Positions 51,558 to 60,664 of a stretch of 64,000 bases of DNA are shown one piece after another. The DNA is taken from NCBI RefSeq assembly GCF_000381925.1, contig NZ_KB907307.1:2108001-2172000 (forward strand). The letters run 5' to 3'. The translations under genes and the position numbers were made by a program. How positions within the stretch are numbered: the first letter of the stretch is position 1; every line of letters starts with the position of its first letter. The notes under the pieces are model-generated. The model searched no databases, had not been told where the DNA came from, and was given only the letters and a program-made list of their open reading frames with translations. The stretch is from Nocardia sp. BMG111209 (GTDB taxonomy: Bacteria > Actinomycetota > Actinomycetes > Mycobacteriales > Mycobacteriaceae).

Positions 51558-52466
51558 ATGGTGCACGCCAACGCATTCCACCCCGACCTGCGCGGAACCG
51601 CGCGGTGGCTGCCGCGCAGCGCGGTGAGTAAGCGGTCACTTCCGGTGGTCCGGGCCCTCACCGGGCTCACCGGGCGTCGCACCCCGTCCGACGTACGGGT
51701 GGAACGAGCCGGCGACATCACCGTGCGGGTGTACCGGCCGCCGACCGCGGCGGACCCGTCGGCGGCCCTGCTGTGGATCCACGGCGGCGGTTACGTGATC
51801 GGCAGTGCGGCACAGGACGATTGGCTGTGCCGGCACTTCGCCCGCGAACTCGGCATCGTGGTGGCCTCCGCCGACTACCGGCTGGCCCCCGAACACCCGT
51901 TCCCGGCGCCGCTGCACGACTGTCACGACGCCCTGAGCTGGCTGGCCCGGCAGCCCGATATCGACGCCGATCGGATCGCGATCGGCGGGGCCAGCGCCGG
52001 TGGCGGACTGGCGGCCGCGCTGGCGCTGCTCGCGCACGAGCGCGGTGAGGTACACCCGGTGTTCCAGCTCCTGGCCTATCCGATGCTCGACGACCGCACC
52101 GTGCTGCGCACCGACCTGGACGAGTCGAATTTCCGGCTGTGGAACAACCGGTCCAACGCCTTCGGCTGGCAGGCCTATACCGCGCTGCCGCCGGGAGATC
52201 CGGCCGTGAGCGGCCTCGCCGCCCCCGCGCGGTACGAGGATCTGTCCGGCCTGCCGCCGGCCTGGATCGGCGTCGGCAGCCTCGACCTGTTCCACGACGA
52301 GGACCTCGCCTACGCGAAACGCCTGGCGGACAACGGGGTAGCCTGCGACACCCTGGTGATCGACGGCGCCTTCCACGGTTTCGACGAGGTACTGGCGAAA
52401 ACCGGAGTCGCCCGATCCTTCCGGTCCGCACAGGTAGCGGCGCTCACCGCGGCCCTCGCGAGCTAA
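51558..52466 (+). CDS. Alpha/beta hydrolase, hormone-sensitive lipase family
   Basis: A 302-residue HSL-type esterase. The oxyanion motif HGGGYVIG precedes the nucleophile elbow GGASAGGGLAAAL, and the catalytic Asp (SLDLFHDED) and His (GAFHGFD) are present. The ATG at 51558 was chosen because homology begins with HANAFHPDLR; upstream in-frame ATGs overlap the divergent hydrolase. It would hydrolyse short-chain esters. The stop overlaps the stop of the convergent endonuclease V gene. Confidence 0.9.
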   Translation: MVHANAFHPDLRGTARWLPRSAVSKRSLPVVRALTGLTGRRTPSDVRVERAGDITVRVYRPPTAADPSAALLWIHGGGYVIGSAAQDDWLCRHFARELGIVVASADYRLAPEHPFPAPLHDCHDALSWLARQPDIDADRIAIGGASAGGGLAAALALLAHERGEVHPVFQLLAYPMLDDRTVLRTDLDESNFRLWNNRSNAFGWQAYTALPPGDPAVSGLAAPARYEDLSGLPPAWIGVGSLDLFHDEDLAYAKRLADNGVACDTLVIDGAFHGFDEVLAKTGVARSFRSAQVAALTAALAS

Positions 52467-53137
52467 CCCCGCAACAGCATGCGGCAGAGATGGTCCGCGC
52501 GGCGGGTGGTTTCGGGCTGCCGGTAGCGCGGGGTCAGGTGCAGGGTTGCGGCACAGGCGGTTTCGAGGGTCGTGCGGTGGCCGACGGAGACGTGGACCGG
52601 TTTCACGGCGGTGCGGGTGCGCAGCGCGCGGCCGACGAGTTCACCGTCGATCGTGATGTCGGCGGTCGCGCCGCGTTCGGCGCCGAGGTCGCCGCAGTCA
52701 CCCCAGAGGGTTTTCGCGACGCCCGCGGTCGGCACGCCGGTGAGCAGGCCGAGGTGGCAGGCGAGTCCGAAGCGGCGCGGGTGCGCGAGGCCCTGGCCGT
52801 CGCAGATCAGCAGGTCCGGCGTGGTGCCGAGTTGCCGCAGAGCCGCGATGGTGGTGGGCAGTTCGCGGAAGGCGAGCAGGCCCGGGATGTACGGGAAGGT
52901 GGTGTGGCCGCGGGCGGTGGCAGTGTCGACCGGTTCCAGCGTCGCCGCGTCCAGCACCACCACGGCGGCGACGACGTTACCCGCGTCGTCGTAGGCGCAA
53001 TCGAGTCCGGCGATCGTCTGGAAATGCGGCGGGGCGGGGTCGTACGGCTCGACCAGCGCGCGCAAACGTTGTTGCAACGCGACGGCGGCCGCCGGATCGG
53101 CGGGTAGTTCGGCGGCGAGTTGTTCGTCGATCTCCAT
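52463..53137 (-). CDS. nfi: Endonuclease V
   Basis: A 224-residue deoxyinosine 3'-endonuclease. The catalytic and substrate motifs are AGLDCAYD (Asp46), TFPYIPGLLAFRE, and CDGQGLAHPRRFGLACHLG. It nicks DNA near deaminated adenine. The gene is divergent from ku at 53207, giving two DNA-repair genes back to back on a 69-bp promoter gap, which could share regulation. Length is normal for the family. Confidence 0.94.
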   Translation of the reverse strand: MEIDEQLAAELPADPAAAVALQQRLRALVEPYDPAPPHFQTIAGLDCAYDDAGNVVAAVVVLDAATLEPVDTATARGHTTFPYIPGLLAFRELPTTIAALRQLGTTPDLLICDGQGLAHPRRFGLACHLGLLTGVPTAGVAKTLWGDCGDLGAERGATADITIDGELVGRALRTRTAVKPVHVSVGHRTTLETACAATLHLTPRYRQPETTRRADHLCRMLLRG

Positions 53138-53206
53138 CGTCCGGCAAGGTTACAATCGGGTCCACGTGCCCTACGGGACACACCGGTCGAAAGTACGATC
53201 GAGCGT

Positions 53207-54169
53207 GTGAGATCCATCTGGAAGGGCTCCATCGCATTCGGGCTGGTGAATGTCCCGGTGAAGGTGTACACCGCCACCGAGGATCACGACATCCGGTTCC
53301 ATCAGGTGCACGCCAAGGACGGCGGGCGCATCAAATACGACCGGGTGTGCACCGTCTGCGGCCAGTCCGTGCAGTACGCCGACATCGACAAGGCGTACGA
53401 GTCGCCCGAGGGCGACAAGGTGGTGCTCACCGACGAGGATTTCGCGAAATTGCCGGTCGCGGAGAAGCACGAGATTCCGGTGTTGCAGTTCGTGCCCTCC
53501 GATCAGATCGATCCGATTCTGTTCGACCGGAGTTATTACCTGGAGCCGGATTCCACCACGCCGAAGGCCTATGTGCTGCTGGCGACGACGCTCGACCAGG
53601 TGGACCGGGTGGCCCTGGTGAATTTCACGCTCCGGCAGAAGACCCGGCTCGCGGCGCTGCGGGTGCGCGACGGGGTGCTGGTGTTGCAGACGCTGCTGTG
53701 GCCCGACGAGGTGCGCGCGGCGGATTTCGAATCGCTCGACGGGGTGGCCGCGCCGCGATCGCAGGAGATCGCGATGGCCGAGACCCTGGTCGACAGCATG
53801 TCCGATGATTTCGATCCGAGTCTCTACAAGGACGAATATCAGATCGAGTTGAAGAGATTGCTCGACGAGGCGATCGAATCCGGTACCGGCACCGTGACCC
53901 GGCACGAGGAGGCGCCGGCGCCGGAGATGGATGCCGAGGTGGTCGATCTGGTCGCCGCACTGCAACGCAGCCTCGAGGCCACCGGCCGCCGCGGCGAGGC
54001 CGCACCCGCCGCGGCGCCGCCGAAGAAGAAGGCCGCCGAATCGGCGGCGAAATCCACCGCCGGCAAATCCACGGCCGCGAAGTCCGCCGCGAAGAAGACC
54101 ACCGCCAAGAAAACGGCCGCGAAGGCTCCCGCCAAATCGACGGGCCGCCAGACCCGTAAGGGCGCTTGA
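53207..54169 (+). CDS. ku: Non-homologous end-joining protein Ku
   Basis: A 320-residue bacterial Ku homodimer subunit, which binds double-strand DNA ends for ligation by LigD. RSIWKGSIAFGLVNVPVKVY and the zinc-like CTVCGQ are the N-terminal hallmarks, and the Ku core runs to about residue 260. The last 60 residues are a Lys/Ala-rich tail (AAKKTTAKKTAAKAPAKS), longer than the minimal Ku and likely to strengthen DNA binding. GTG at 53207 opens VRSIWKG. LigD is not in the window. Confidence 0.95.
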   Translation: MRSIWKGSIAFGLVNVPVKVYTATEDHDIRFHQVHAKDGGRIKYDRVCTVCGQSVQYADIDKAYESPEGDKVVLTDEDFAKLPVAEKHEIPVLQFVPSDQIDPILFDRSYYLEPDSTTPKAYVLLATTLDQVDRVALVNFTLRQKTRLAALRVRDGVLVLQTLLWPDEVRAADFESLDGVAAPRSQEIAMAETLVDSMSDDFDPSLYKDEYQIELKRLLDEAIESGTGTVTRHEEAPAPEMDAEVVDLVAALQRSLEATGRRGEAAPAAAPPKKKAAESAAKSTAGKSTAAKSAAKKTTAKKTAAKAPAKSTGRQTRKGA

Positions 54170-54213
54170 ACTTTCGGGTCGCGCACCCGCCCCCTACCCC
54201 GGCATCGGCCGGG

Positions 54214-54834
54214 CTATTGCCCGGCGGCGCGGGCCTTGCCCTCGCGGAAGAACTCCAGCAGGCTCTCCACCGTCGGAACGGCGGAACGCGGCCGCATCGC
54301 CCCGAACGGGGCATTCCAGAATTCGCCCGTGCGCGCGGTCCACGGCCCGACGTAGGCGTACGGCTCCGAATTGTTCCAATCACCCGGCGACACACCGTAA
54401 TTCACCTGATCCACCGCCGCGGACAGATCGAAATGCTCCGGCCAGAGCGTGGGCGGCTGATCGGCGAAGCGGCGCAGCGCGGTGTCGCCGACGGCGAACC
54501 AGTCGTGGATCGACGCCAGCGCGGCGCCGTCCAGGACCAGCGGCTCGGCCGGATCCAGACCGGTGCCGTCGGCGTAGAGGCCGGGTGGCGGGGCGATCGC
54601 CTCGAAACCGGCCTGCCGTGCGACCTCGGCGAAATTGCCGGTCAGCGGCACCCGGCCGGCCGACCAGACCAGATCCGAACCGAGCACGGAGACCGGCCAT
54701 TTGGTGCCGGCGAAGCCGCCGAGCACGATCCGCATCCGGATGGTGCCGAATCGCCGATACTGCGGCCCGGCGACGAGCAACTCCGACACCGCGTGCAGCC
54801 CGAACCGGGTGTCCTCGTAGGTGATGTCGTCCAC
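54214..54834 (-). CDS. Conserved hypothetical protein
   Basis: A 206-residue protein I do not recognise with certainty. It has many aromatic residues and the blocks RFGTIRMRIVLGGFAGTKWP, NYGVSPGDWNN and YAYVGPWTARTGEFWN, which are distinctive and look like a conserved actinobacterial family. GTG at 54834 is chosen because the DNA upstream holds non-coding direct repeats and no ribosome site; ATG at 54882 is an alternative. It is soluble with no signal peptide. Confidence 0.65.
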   Translation of the reverse strand: MDDITYEDTRFGLHAVSELLVAGPQYRRFGTIRMRIVLGGFAGTKWPVSVLGSDLVWSAGRVPLTGNFAEVARQAGFEAIAPPPGLYADGTGLDPAEPLVLDGAALASIHDWFAVGDTALRRFADQPPTLWPEHFDLSAAVDQVNYGVSPGDWNNSEPYAYVGPWTARTGEFWNAPFGAMRPRSAVPTVESLLEFFREGKARAAGQ

Positions 54835-54853
54835 GGGACCATCATCGCGGCTG

Positions 54854-54878
54854 AATCGAATACCCGGAAATCGAATAC
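54854..54878. repeat. Direct repeat near the hypothetical gene start
   Basis: AATCGAATAC occurs at 54854-54863 and again at 54869-54878, 15 bp apart. It is A/T-richer than its surroundings and lies just upstream of the chosen start. It could be paired regulator half-sites or part of a promoter. Confidence 0.4.
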
Positions 54879-55053
54879 TCATCGCGCGCCGATTCGCCGG
54901 AATATGGCAATCCATGGGCTTCGGCCGCCGTGCCGGCGGCGCGTCGGCGATACTTGGCAAACGAGTTCACACCCGCCGCACAGTTGCGTCACACGTCGGA
55001 CTCCGGTCGATGCGCTCACCGTTGTCGTCCCATGAACGTCGGAGGAATCACAG

Positions 55054-55854
55054 ATGAGCAACCCATCCGAGCCCAGCGATCCGAACGCCGCGGCGTGGCA
55101 GGGCCAGCCCGGGTACGGCTATCCCCCGTCGTCCCAGCCGGGCTACGGCGATTCCGGCGGCTGGAGCCAGCCCGGATATCCGGGTGCGCAACCGCCGTAC
55201 GGGCAGCAGGGCAGCGGGTCGCAGCAGCAGCCGTACGGCGGCCAGCCCTACGGTACGCAGCCCTACACCGGGCAACAGCCGTACGGTCAGCAGCCGTACG
55301 GCGGCCAGCCGGGCTACCCGCCGCCCCCGTCCGGCTACGGCTATCCGCCCGGCGGCGGCTACACGCCGTACGGCGCGCCCGCGCTGCCCTATGCCAGCTG
55401 GTTCCTGCGCATCGGCGCCCGGCTGATCGACGGCCTGATCGCCTTCGTGCCCGCGGCCATCCTCTACGCGATCGGGTTCGCGATCGGCAGTAGTTCGATG
55501 AGCTGCAGCACCGATCAGGACGGGGTGTACCAGTGCACCGGTGGCGGCCTGTCCGCGATCGGGCTGATCTTCGTGCTGCTGGGCTGGCTGTCCGCGGTCG
55601 GCGTCACCCTGTACCTGATCTATCTCGAGGGCAAGACGGGACAGACCTGGGGTAAGCGGGTGGTCGGTATCAGCCTCGTGCGGGAGGCCGACGGCCGATT
55701 CCTCGGCTTCGGGATGTCCTTCGTCCGGCAGCTCGCGCACTTCCTCGACGGAATCGCCTGCTACATCGGCTATCTGTGGCCGCTGTGGGACGAGAAGCGC
55801 CAGACCTTCGCCGACAAGGTCTGCAGCACCATCGTCGTCAAGACCAATCCGTAG
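55054..55854 (+). CDS. RDD family membrane protein
   Basis: A 266-residue protein. Residues 1-110 are Pro/Gly/Gln/Tyr-rich with repeated GQQPYGQQPYGG elements, followed by an RDD domain: ASWFLRIGARLIDGLIAFVP, two or three transmembrane helices, and GKTGQTWGKRVVGISLVR. The C-terminal DEKRQTFADKVCSTIVV is typical. Such proteins, with a low-complexity N-terminus, are common in actinobacteria. Their function is unknown. Confidence 0.88.
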   Translation: MSNPSEPSDPNAAAWQGQPGYGYPPSSQPGYGDSGGWSQPGYPGAQPPYGQQGSGSQQQPYGGQPYGTQPYTGQQPYGQQPYGGQPGYPPPPSGYGYPPGGGYTPYGAPALPYASWFLRIGARLIDGLIAFVPAAILYAIGFAIGSSSMSCSTDQDGVYQCTGGGLSAIGLIFVLLGWLSAVGVTLYLIYLEGKTGQTWGKRVVGISLVREADGRFLGFGMSFVRQLAHFLDGIACYIGYLWPLWDEKRQTFADKVCSTIVVKTNP

Positions 55855-55910
55855 GCCGGTGCGGCCAGGGTTTCGTTCACCGCAATCGCAAGCCTTGCCG
55901 GGTGCGGTGC

Positions 55911-55957
55911 GCTCCCGTGTGATGGTCGGGTTCACCTTTCGACGATCACGCGGGAGC
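55911..55957 (+). promoter_or_regulatory. metQ leader hairpin covering the ribosome binding site
   Basis: GCTCCCGTGTGAT (55911-55923) pairs with ATCACGCGGGAGC (55945-55957) to give 13 pairs with one G-U, around a 21-base loop. The ribosome site GGGAG (55953-55956) is inside the 3' arm, five bases before the GTG start at 55962. Folding would block translation, so it is a candidate post-transcriptional control element. No known riboswitch consensus was recognised. Confidence 0.55.
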
Positions 55958-55961
55958 ACGA

Positions 55962-56840
55962 GTGAAATTCCGACGGGTACTGGCGATTCCGGTCCTGGCC
56001 CTGGCCGCCGTCCTCGGCCTCACCGCCTGCGGCGGCAGCGGCGACTCGTCGTCCTCGGGCACCGTGATACGGATCGGGACCACCGACCGCAATTCGGCCT
56101 GGGACACCTTCGAACAGGTGGCCAAGCGCAACGGCATCACGTTGCAGACCACCAACTTCACCGACTACAAGACGCCGAATCTCGCACTGGCGCAGAAGCA
56201 GATCGACGTCAATCTGTTCCAGCACCTGCAGTTCCTGGGCCAGTACGACGTGTCGAGCAACGACACCGTCACCCCGATCGGCTCCACGTACATCGTTCCG
56301 CTGGCGCTGTATTCGAAGAAGCACAAGACCCTCGCCGAGATCCCGGCCGGCGGTGAGGTCGCGGTCCCGAACGATCCGACCAATCTGGCCCGGGGGCTGA
56401 ACGTGCTGGCCGCCGCAGGACTGGTGAAGTTCACCGGCAGCCCGTCGCAGCCCACCGCCGCCGATGTCGACAAGGCCGCCAGCAAGGTCAAGGTGACCAC
56501 GGTCGACGCCACCCAGACCGCGCTGTCGCTGAACTCGGTCGACGGCTCGATCATCAACAACACCTTCCTGGAACGGGCCGGTATCGACCCGCATTCGGCG
56601 CTGTACGCCGACGATCCGAACAACCCGGCCGCCGAGCCGTACATCAACGTGCTCGCGGTCCGCGCGGCGGACAAGAACGATCCGAAACTGCTGAAGCTGG
56701 TGGACGTCTTCCACGACCCGGAGGTGCAGAAGGCGTGGGCCGAGGCCACCAAGGGCAGCGGTATCGAGGTCAAGCGCTCACAGGCCGACCTGGAGCAGAT
56801 CCTGGCCCGGGTCGAGCAGGGCCTCCGAGAGCACAAGTGA
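55962..56840 (+). CDS. metQ: MetQ/NlpA family methionine-binding lipoprotein
   Basis: A 292-residue lipoprotein. The signal peptide ends in the lipobox LTAC with Cys22, and the body has the NlpA fold: VIRIGTTDRNSAWDTFEQ, DVNLFQHLQFLGQYD, and NNTFLERAGIDPHSALY. It captures methionine or a derivative outside the membrane and feeds the MetN-MetI transporter. GTG at 55962 follows a ribosome site buried in a hairpin. Its stop overlaps the metN start as GTGA. Confidence 0.93.
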   Translation: MKFRRVLAIPVLALAAVLGLTACGGSGDSSSSGTVIRIGTTDRNSAWDTFEQVAKRNGITLQTTNFTDYKTPNLALAQKQIDVNLFQHLQFLGQYDVSSNDTVTPIGSTYIVPLALYSKKHKTLAEIPAGGEVAVPNDPTNLARGLNVLAAAGLVKFTGSPSQPTAADVDKAASKVKVTTVDATQTALSLNSVDGSIINNTFLERAGIDPHSALYADDPNNPAAEPYINVLAVRAADKNDPKLLKLVDVFHDPEVQKAWAEATKGSGIEVKRSQADLEQILARVEQGLREHK

Positions 56841-57868
56841 GCGCGGGCAACGACGCGCCCGCGGTCGAATTCCGTTCCGCCGGTAAGACCTTCACCGTCG
56901 GCCGGACCACCACGACCGCGCTGGCCGATATCGACCTGCGCATCGAGCGCGGCGAGATCTTCGGCATCATCGGCTATTCCGGCGCGGGTAAGAGCACCCT
57001 GGTCCGGCTGATCAACGGCCTGGAGAAGCCGACCGCCGGCGAGGTGTTGGTCGCCGGACAGCCGATCACCGGGATCCCGGAGGCCCGGGTGCGGCGGCTG
57101 CGCCTGGACATCGGCATGATCTTCCAGCAGTTCAACCTGTTCCGATCCCGCACCGCCGCAGGCAATGTCGAGTATCCGCTGAAGGTGGCGGGCTGGCCGC
57201 GGGCGAAACGCAAGGCGCGGGTGGCGGAACTGCTGGAGTTCGTCGGGCTCTCCGACAAGGCGCGCAGTTATCCGGATCAGTTGTCCGGCGGGCAGAAACA
57301 GCGCGTGGGCATCGCGCGGGCACTGGCCACCTCGCCAGCGCTGCTGCTCGCCGACGAGGCCACTTCCGCCCTCGATCCGGAGACCACCGGCGAGGTGCTG
57401 CGGTTGTTGCGCAAGGTCAACACCGAACTCGGCGTGACCATCGTGGTGATCACCCACGAGATGGACGTGATCCGCGCGGTCGCCGACCGGGTCGCGGTGC
57501 TCGCCGAGGGACGTATCGTCGAATTGGCCGACACCTTCGATGTTTTCGCGCATCCGCAGGCGGCGCCGACGAAATCGTTCGTCGAGACCGTGCTGCACAA
57601 CCGGCCCTCCGCGGACGAACTGCGCCGGCTGCGCGCGGCGCATCCGGGGCGGCTGGTCACCGTCGACATCACGGACGGCCGCGGGGTCGGCGCCGCACTG
57701 GCGGCCGCGGCCGCCACCGGGGTCCGGTTCGAGGTGGTGTACGGCGGCGTGAGCGCGTTGCAGGACCGTACCTTCGGCAGTATCACCTTCGCCCTGGACG
57801 GTCCCGAGGCCGCGGTGGACCGGGTGGTCGCCGACCTGAGTGCGGCCGCCGTGCCGATCGAGGCGTGA
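56837..57868 (+). CDS. metN: Methionine ABC transporter ATP-binding protein
   Basis: A 343-residue ABC ATPase. Walker A is GYSGAGKSTL, the signature is LSGGQKQRVGIARAL, Walker B is LLLADEATSALD and the H-loop is VVITHEMDVI. The C-terminal 100 residues after about 245 (LVTVDITDGRGVGAAL) are the NIL domain that binds methionine and inhibits transport. GTG at 56837 overlaps the metQ stop and the stop overlaps the metI start in the same way, so the operon is translationally coupled. Confidence 0.94.
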   Translation: MSAGNDAPAVEFRSAGKTFTVGRTTTTALADIDLRIERGEIFGIIGYSGAGKSTLVRLINGLEKPTAGEVLVAGQPITGIPEARVRRLRLDIGMIFQQFNLFRSRTAAGNVEYPLKVAGWPRAKRKARVAELLEFVGLSDKARSYPDQLSGGQKQRVGIARALATSPALLLADEATSALDPETTGEVLRLLRKVNTELGVTIVVITHEMDVIRAVADRVAVLAEGRIVELADTFDVFAHPQAAPTKSFVETVLHNRPSADELRRLRAAHPGRLVTVDITDGRGVGAALAAAAATGVRFEVVYGGVSALQDRTFGSITFALDGPEAAVDRVVADLSAAAVPIEA

Positions 57869-58542
57869 GAGAGGCTGCCGTGCAGACGAATTGGACCCAA
57901 CTGCGGCCGGTGCTCTGGGACGCGATCGGCACCAGCATCTACCTCGTACTGCTGACCTTCGCGGTCGGCGGGGTGTTCGGCCTCGCGCTGGGCACCGCCC
58001 TCTACACCACCCGTCGTGGTGGTCTGCTGGCCAACGCGCCGATCCACCTGCTGCTCAACGTGATCGTGAACGTGGTACGGCCGATCCCGTTCATCATCCT
58101 GCTGGCCGCGCTGGGGCCGGTGACGCTGCAGGTGGTCGGCACCACCATCGGCACCGACGCGGCCGCGTTCGTGATGATCGTCGCGGCCTCGTTCGGAATC
58201 GCCCGGATCGTCGAGCAGAACCTGGTGACGGTGGACCCGGGCGTGATCGAGGCGGCCCGGTCGATGGGGGCCGGGCCGCTTCGCATCATCGCCACCCTGC
58301 TGATCCCGGAAGCCTTGGGCCCCTTGGTACTCGGCTACACCTTCGTGGTGATCGCGATCGTCGACATGTCGGCGATGGCGGGCACCGTCGGCGGCGGCGG
58401 GCTCGGCGATTTCGCACTCGTGTACGGCTATCAGCGCTTCGACTGGCAGGTCACGCTGGTCGCCACCTTGATCATCGTCGCGGGCGTACAGGGAGTGCAG
58501 TTCGCGGGCAACTATCTCGCCCGGAAAGTGCTGCGGCGCTGA
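57865..58542 (+). CDS. metI: Methionine ABC transporter permease
   Basis: A 225-residue inner-membrane permease with about five helices. The EAA loop, which contacts the ATPase, is in VIEAARSMGAGPLRIIATLL. Hydrophobic segments include TSIYLVLLTFAVGGVFGL and TFVVIAIVDMSAMAGTVG. GTG at 57865 overlaps the metN stop. It completes the metQNI importer, which takes up D/L-methionine in characterised systems. Confidence 0.94.
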   Translation: MREAAVQTNWTQLRPVLWDAIGTSIYLVLLTFAVGGVFGLALGTALYTTRRGGLLANAPIHLLLNVIVNVVRPIPFIILLAALGPVTLQVVGTTIGTDAAAFVMIVAASFGIARIVEQNLVTVDPGVIEAARSMGAGPLRIIATLLIPEALGPLVLGYTFVVIAIVDMSAMAGTVGGGGLGDFALVYGYQRFDWQVTLVATLIIVAGVQGVQFAGNYLARKVLRR

Positions 58543-58568
58543 CATTTCCGGATGGCTACACTCGTGCG

Positions 58569-59387
58569 GTGCGACCAGAGATCGAACTTGTCCCAGCGTC
58601 CGAAAGCACCGACCTGCCGGCGGTCAGCGTCATCTGCCCGACGTATCAGCGGCCGAAATACCTGCGCAGACAGGTCGAGAACTTTCTCGCACAAACCTAT
58701 GGCGGCGCACTCGAGATGATCGTATTCGACGACAGCCCCGAGCCCAGTGGACACCTATTCGATCCAGAATACGAGGAACGCGGTGTCAGATATCACCACA
58801 TGCCGGCCGAACGCCTCACGATAGGCAGCAAATTGCAGGCCATGGCGAAACTGGCCCGAGGGCAGCTCATCGCGGTGTTCGACGACGACGACTATTACGC
58901 GCCGCAGTACATCGAGCGTATGGTCCGATTCCTCGGGGATGCCGACTTCTGCACGCTGAGCCGATGGTTCGCGTACAGCCCCGAGCAGCGGACTTTCGCC
59001 TACTGGGCGTCGGACATCCTGTCGCCGACGCACTATGTCTTCTCACCGTGGGAGCCGGTCGCGGCGATGCCGATATCGACCGACGGCTGGAATCCGGATT
59101 GGGTCATCGACAAACTGTGGGGTTACGGATTCTCCTACATCTGGCGGAAGAACACACTCCCGCAGGTGGAGATCGCCGATATCACCTTCGCCGACGTGTG
59201 CTGGGACTGGGATTTCTACCGGAAAGTGAAGAAGGCAGGCTTGAAAGCCGTCTGCGCCCCCGACAACGAGGGGTTGATAATCCATATCCTTCATCCGGAG
59301 GCCACGACGAAGATGTTTCCGCAGTACATATTGCCCGAGTTCATGCTCGCCGATTACTTCCCGCTGTACACACCGGTCGAGAACTAG
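58569..59387 (+). CDS. Glycosyltransferase family 2/A protein
   Basis: A 272-residue GT-A fold glycosyltransferase. VSVICPTYQRPKYLRRQVEN is the nucleotide-sugar-binding N-terminus, IVFDDSPEP and VFDDDDYYAP carry acidic motifs, with the DDDD near residue 104 in the DxD position. The DNA is visibly richer in A/T and rare codons than its neighbours, so the gene was probably acquired. GTG at 58569 starts 27 bp after metI. The acceptor is unknown. It may be a cell-surface or capsule modifier. Confidence 0.84.
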   Translation: MRPEIELVPASESTDLPAVSVICPTYQRPKYLRRQVENFLAQTYGGALEMIVFDDSPEPSGHLFDPEYEERGVRYHHMPAERLTIGSKLQAMAKLARGQLIAVFDDDDYYAPQYIERMVRFLGDADFCTLSRWFAYSPEQRTFAYWASDILSPTHYVFSPWEPVAAMPISTDGWNPDWVIDKLWGYGFSYIWRKNTLPQVEIADITFADVCWDWDFYRKVKKAGLKAVCAPDNEGLIIHILHPEATTKMFPQYILPEFMLADYFPLYTPVEN

Positions 59388-59447
59388 TGTCCCGATCCAC
59401 CGATCGTGCGCGACTCCCGCGCGCGGCGGAACTTCGGCGCCCCGGCA

Positions 59448-59927
59448 TCACGACCCCGGCGCGGGCGCGACGGCGGCGACTCCGCCCCACACCGCTCGCG
59501 CCCCCGATTCGCCGACTCGGTACACCTGGACCACCGCCGCCACGCTCGCCGCGAGGATCACGACCGCGATCACGCCGGCCAGTAGGCGACCCAACGGCTT
59601 CCGGCCCTCGCGCACGTGCCACAACACCAGCAGCGCGGCGGCGACCGCGAGCGCGGCCGTGAACCAGATCATGGTGTCGCCGAGGTCGGTGTGGGTTCGC
59701 AGCCCCGGCGACGGGCCGACCCGCCGCTCCAGCCACTCCCCCGCCCCCGTGGTCACCGGGGTCAGCGCCAGCGTCACCGCGGCCAGCACCGCCACCAGCC
59801 AGACCAGCCGGCGCCGCGCCGCGGGCCACACCGCGCACAGCGCGGCCAGGACGGCCGTCAGGGGTACCAACACGACGATCACGTGCACCAGTAGTGCGTG
59901 GACCGGCAATCCGTCGATCGTGGACAT
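59448..59927 (-). CDS. DUF2231 family membrane protein
   Basis: A 159-residue integral membrane protein with about four helices: ALLVHVIVVLVPLTAVLAAL, LVAVLAAVTLALTPVTTG, MIWFTAALAVAAALLVLW and LAGVIAVVILAASVAAVVQV. The opening IDGLPVHALLVH fits the DUF2231 family, with the His residues a possible metal or haem site. The ATG at 59927 follows GAGGAGAG. Its function is unknown. It is convergent with the glycosyltransferase. Confidence 0.75.
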   Translation of the reverse strand: MSTIDGLPVHALLVHVIVVLVPLTAVLAALCAVWPAARRRLVWLVAVLAAVTLALTPVTTGAGEWLERRVGPSPGLRTHTDLGDTMIWFTAALAVAAALLVLWHVREGRKPLGRLLAGVIAVVILAASVAAVVQVYRVGESGARAVWGGVAAVAPAPGS

Positions 59928-60017
59928 CGGCACTCTCCTCACCCGCGGCGCCGCGCTTCGGCACCCACTGTGTCACACACGGATTCGCGCGCTCGGCGGT
60001 TCAATGTCCGAGAGTCG

Positions 60018-60662
60018 CTACTGGGTGGCCCGTTCCATCAGTTGCCGGGGCGTGAGATCGCTGAGCAACCGCATGTGCACGTCGGCGTCGAAGAGTTCGA
60101 CGTGGTCGGCGGCGAGCGAACCGCCCAGCGCCGGCGCGGGGACGAAACCGTAGACGGTATCCGCCGCGACCGGGCCCAGCCGGGGCAGCACCTGGTCGAA
60201 GATCCCCGCGCCGTCCTCATCCGGGACGTCCATGTTCTCGCGGGTCTGTGCCAGGAAGCCGGCATACATCGCCATCTCGGTGGTGGATTCGTCGCGCACC
60301 TGCCGGGGGCTGGGCTTGTACATCAGCCAGCCGAGATAGGGCAGCACGGTGAGGCCGAATCCCGTGTTCGGGCTCCAGAGTTTCATGCGGCCGAATGCGG
60401 AGCGGGTCACCGCGATCCAGGAATCGGGACCGGTGGGTAGTTCCAGGCCCGCCGTCCACGCGTCGACCGCAGGCTGCCAGGCCACCGGATCGCAGATCCA
60501 CCACCTGCCGTCGTCGAATCCGGAGAAACCGAATTCGAACCAGATGTCGAGCAGTGCGGGCGGTGCGACGTCCCGGAACTGTTCGAAACGCTCCGTGGGA
60601 GTTTCGGTGCGGAAAGTCGGTTGTCCCCAATTACGGACGATGGCCTCGGTGATGCGCGACAT
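60018..60662 (-). CDS. GAD-like/DUF1851 immunity protein (Tdi-like)
   Basis: A 214-residue soluble protein. PPALLDIWFEFGFSGFDDGRWWICDP and the central AVTRSAFGRMKLWSP with GFGLTVLPYLG fit the GAD-like plus DUF1851 (T6SS Tdi immunity) arrangement. It lies two bases downstream of the Ntox15-type toxin gene, the usual order for toxin then immunity. It should bind and neutralise that DNase in the producing cell. Family assignment is from motif memory and the pair context supports it. Confidence 0.72.
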   Translation of the reverse strand: MSRITEAIVRNWGQPTFRTETPTERFEQFRDVAPPALLDIWFEFGFSGFDDGRWWICDPVAWQPAVDAWTAGLELPTGPDSWIAVTRSAFGRMKLWSPNTGFGLTVLPYLGWLMYKPSPRQVRDESTTEMAMYAGFLAQTRENMDVPDEDGAGIFDQVLPRLGPVAADTVYGFVPAPALGGSLAADHVELFDADVHMRLLSDLTPRQLMERATQ

Positions 60663-60664
60663 GG

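Noticed and set aside
55855..55961. A named SAM riboswitch upstream of metQ
   Set aside because: The hairpin is clear but no conserved core of a known class could be identified by eye.
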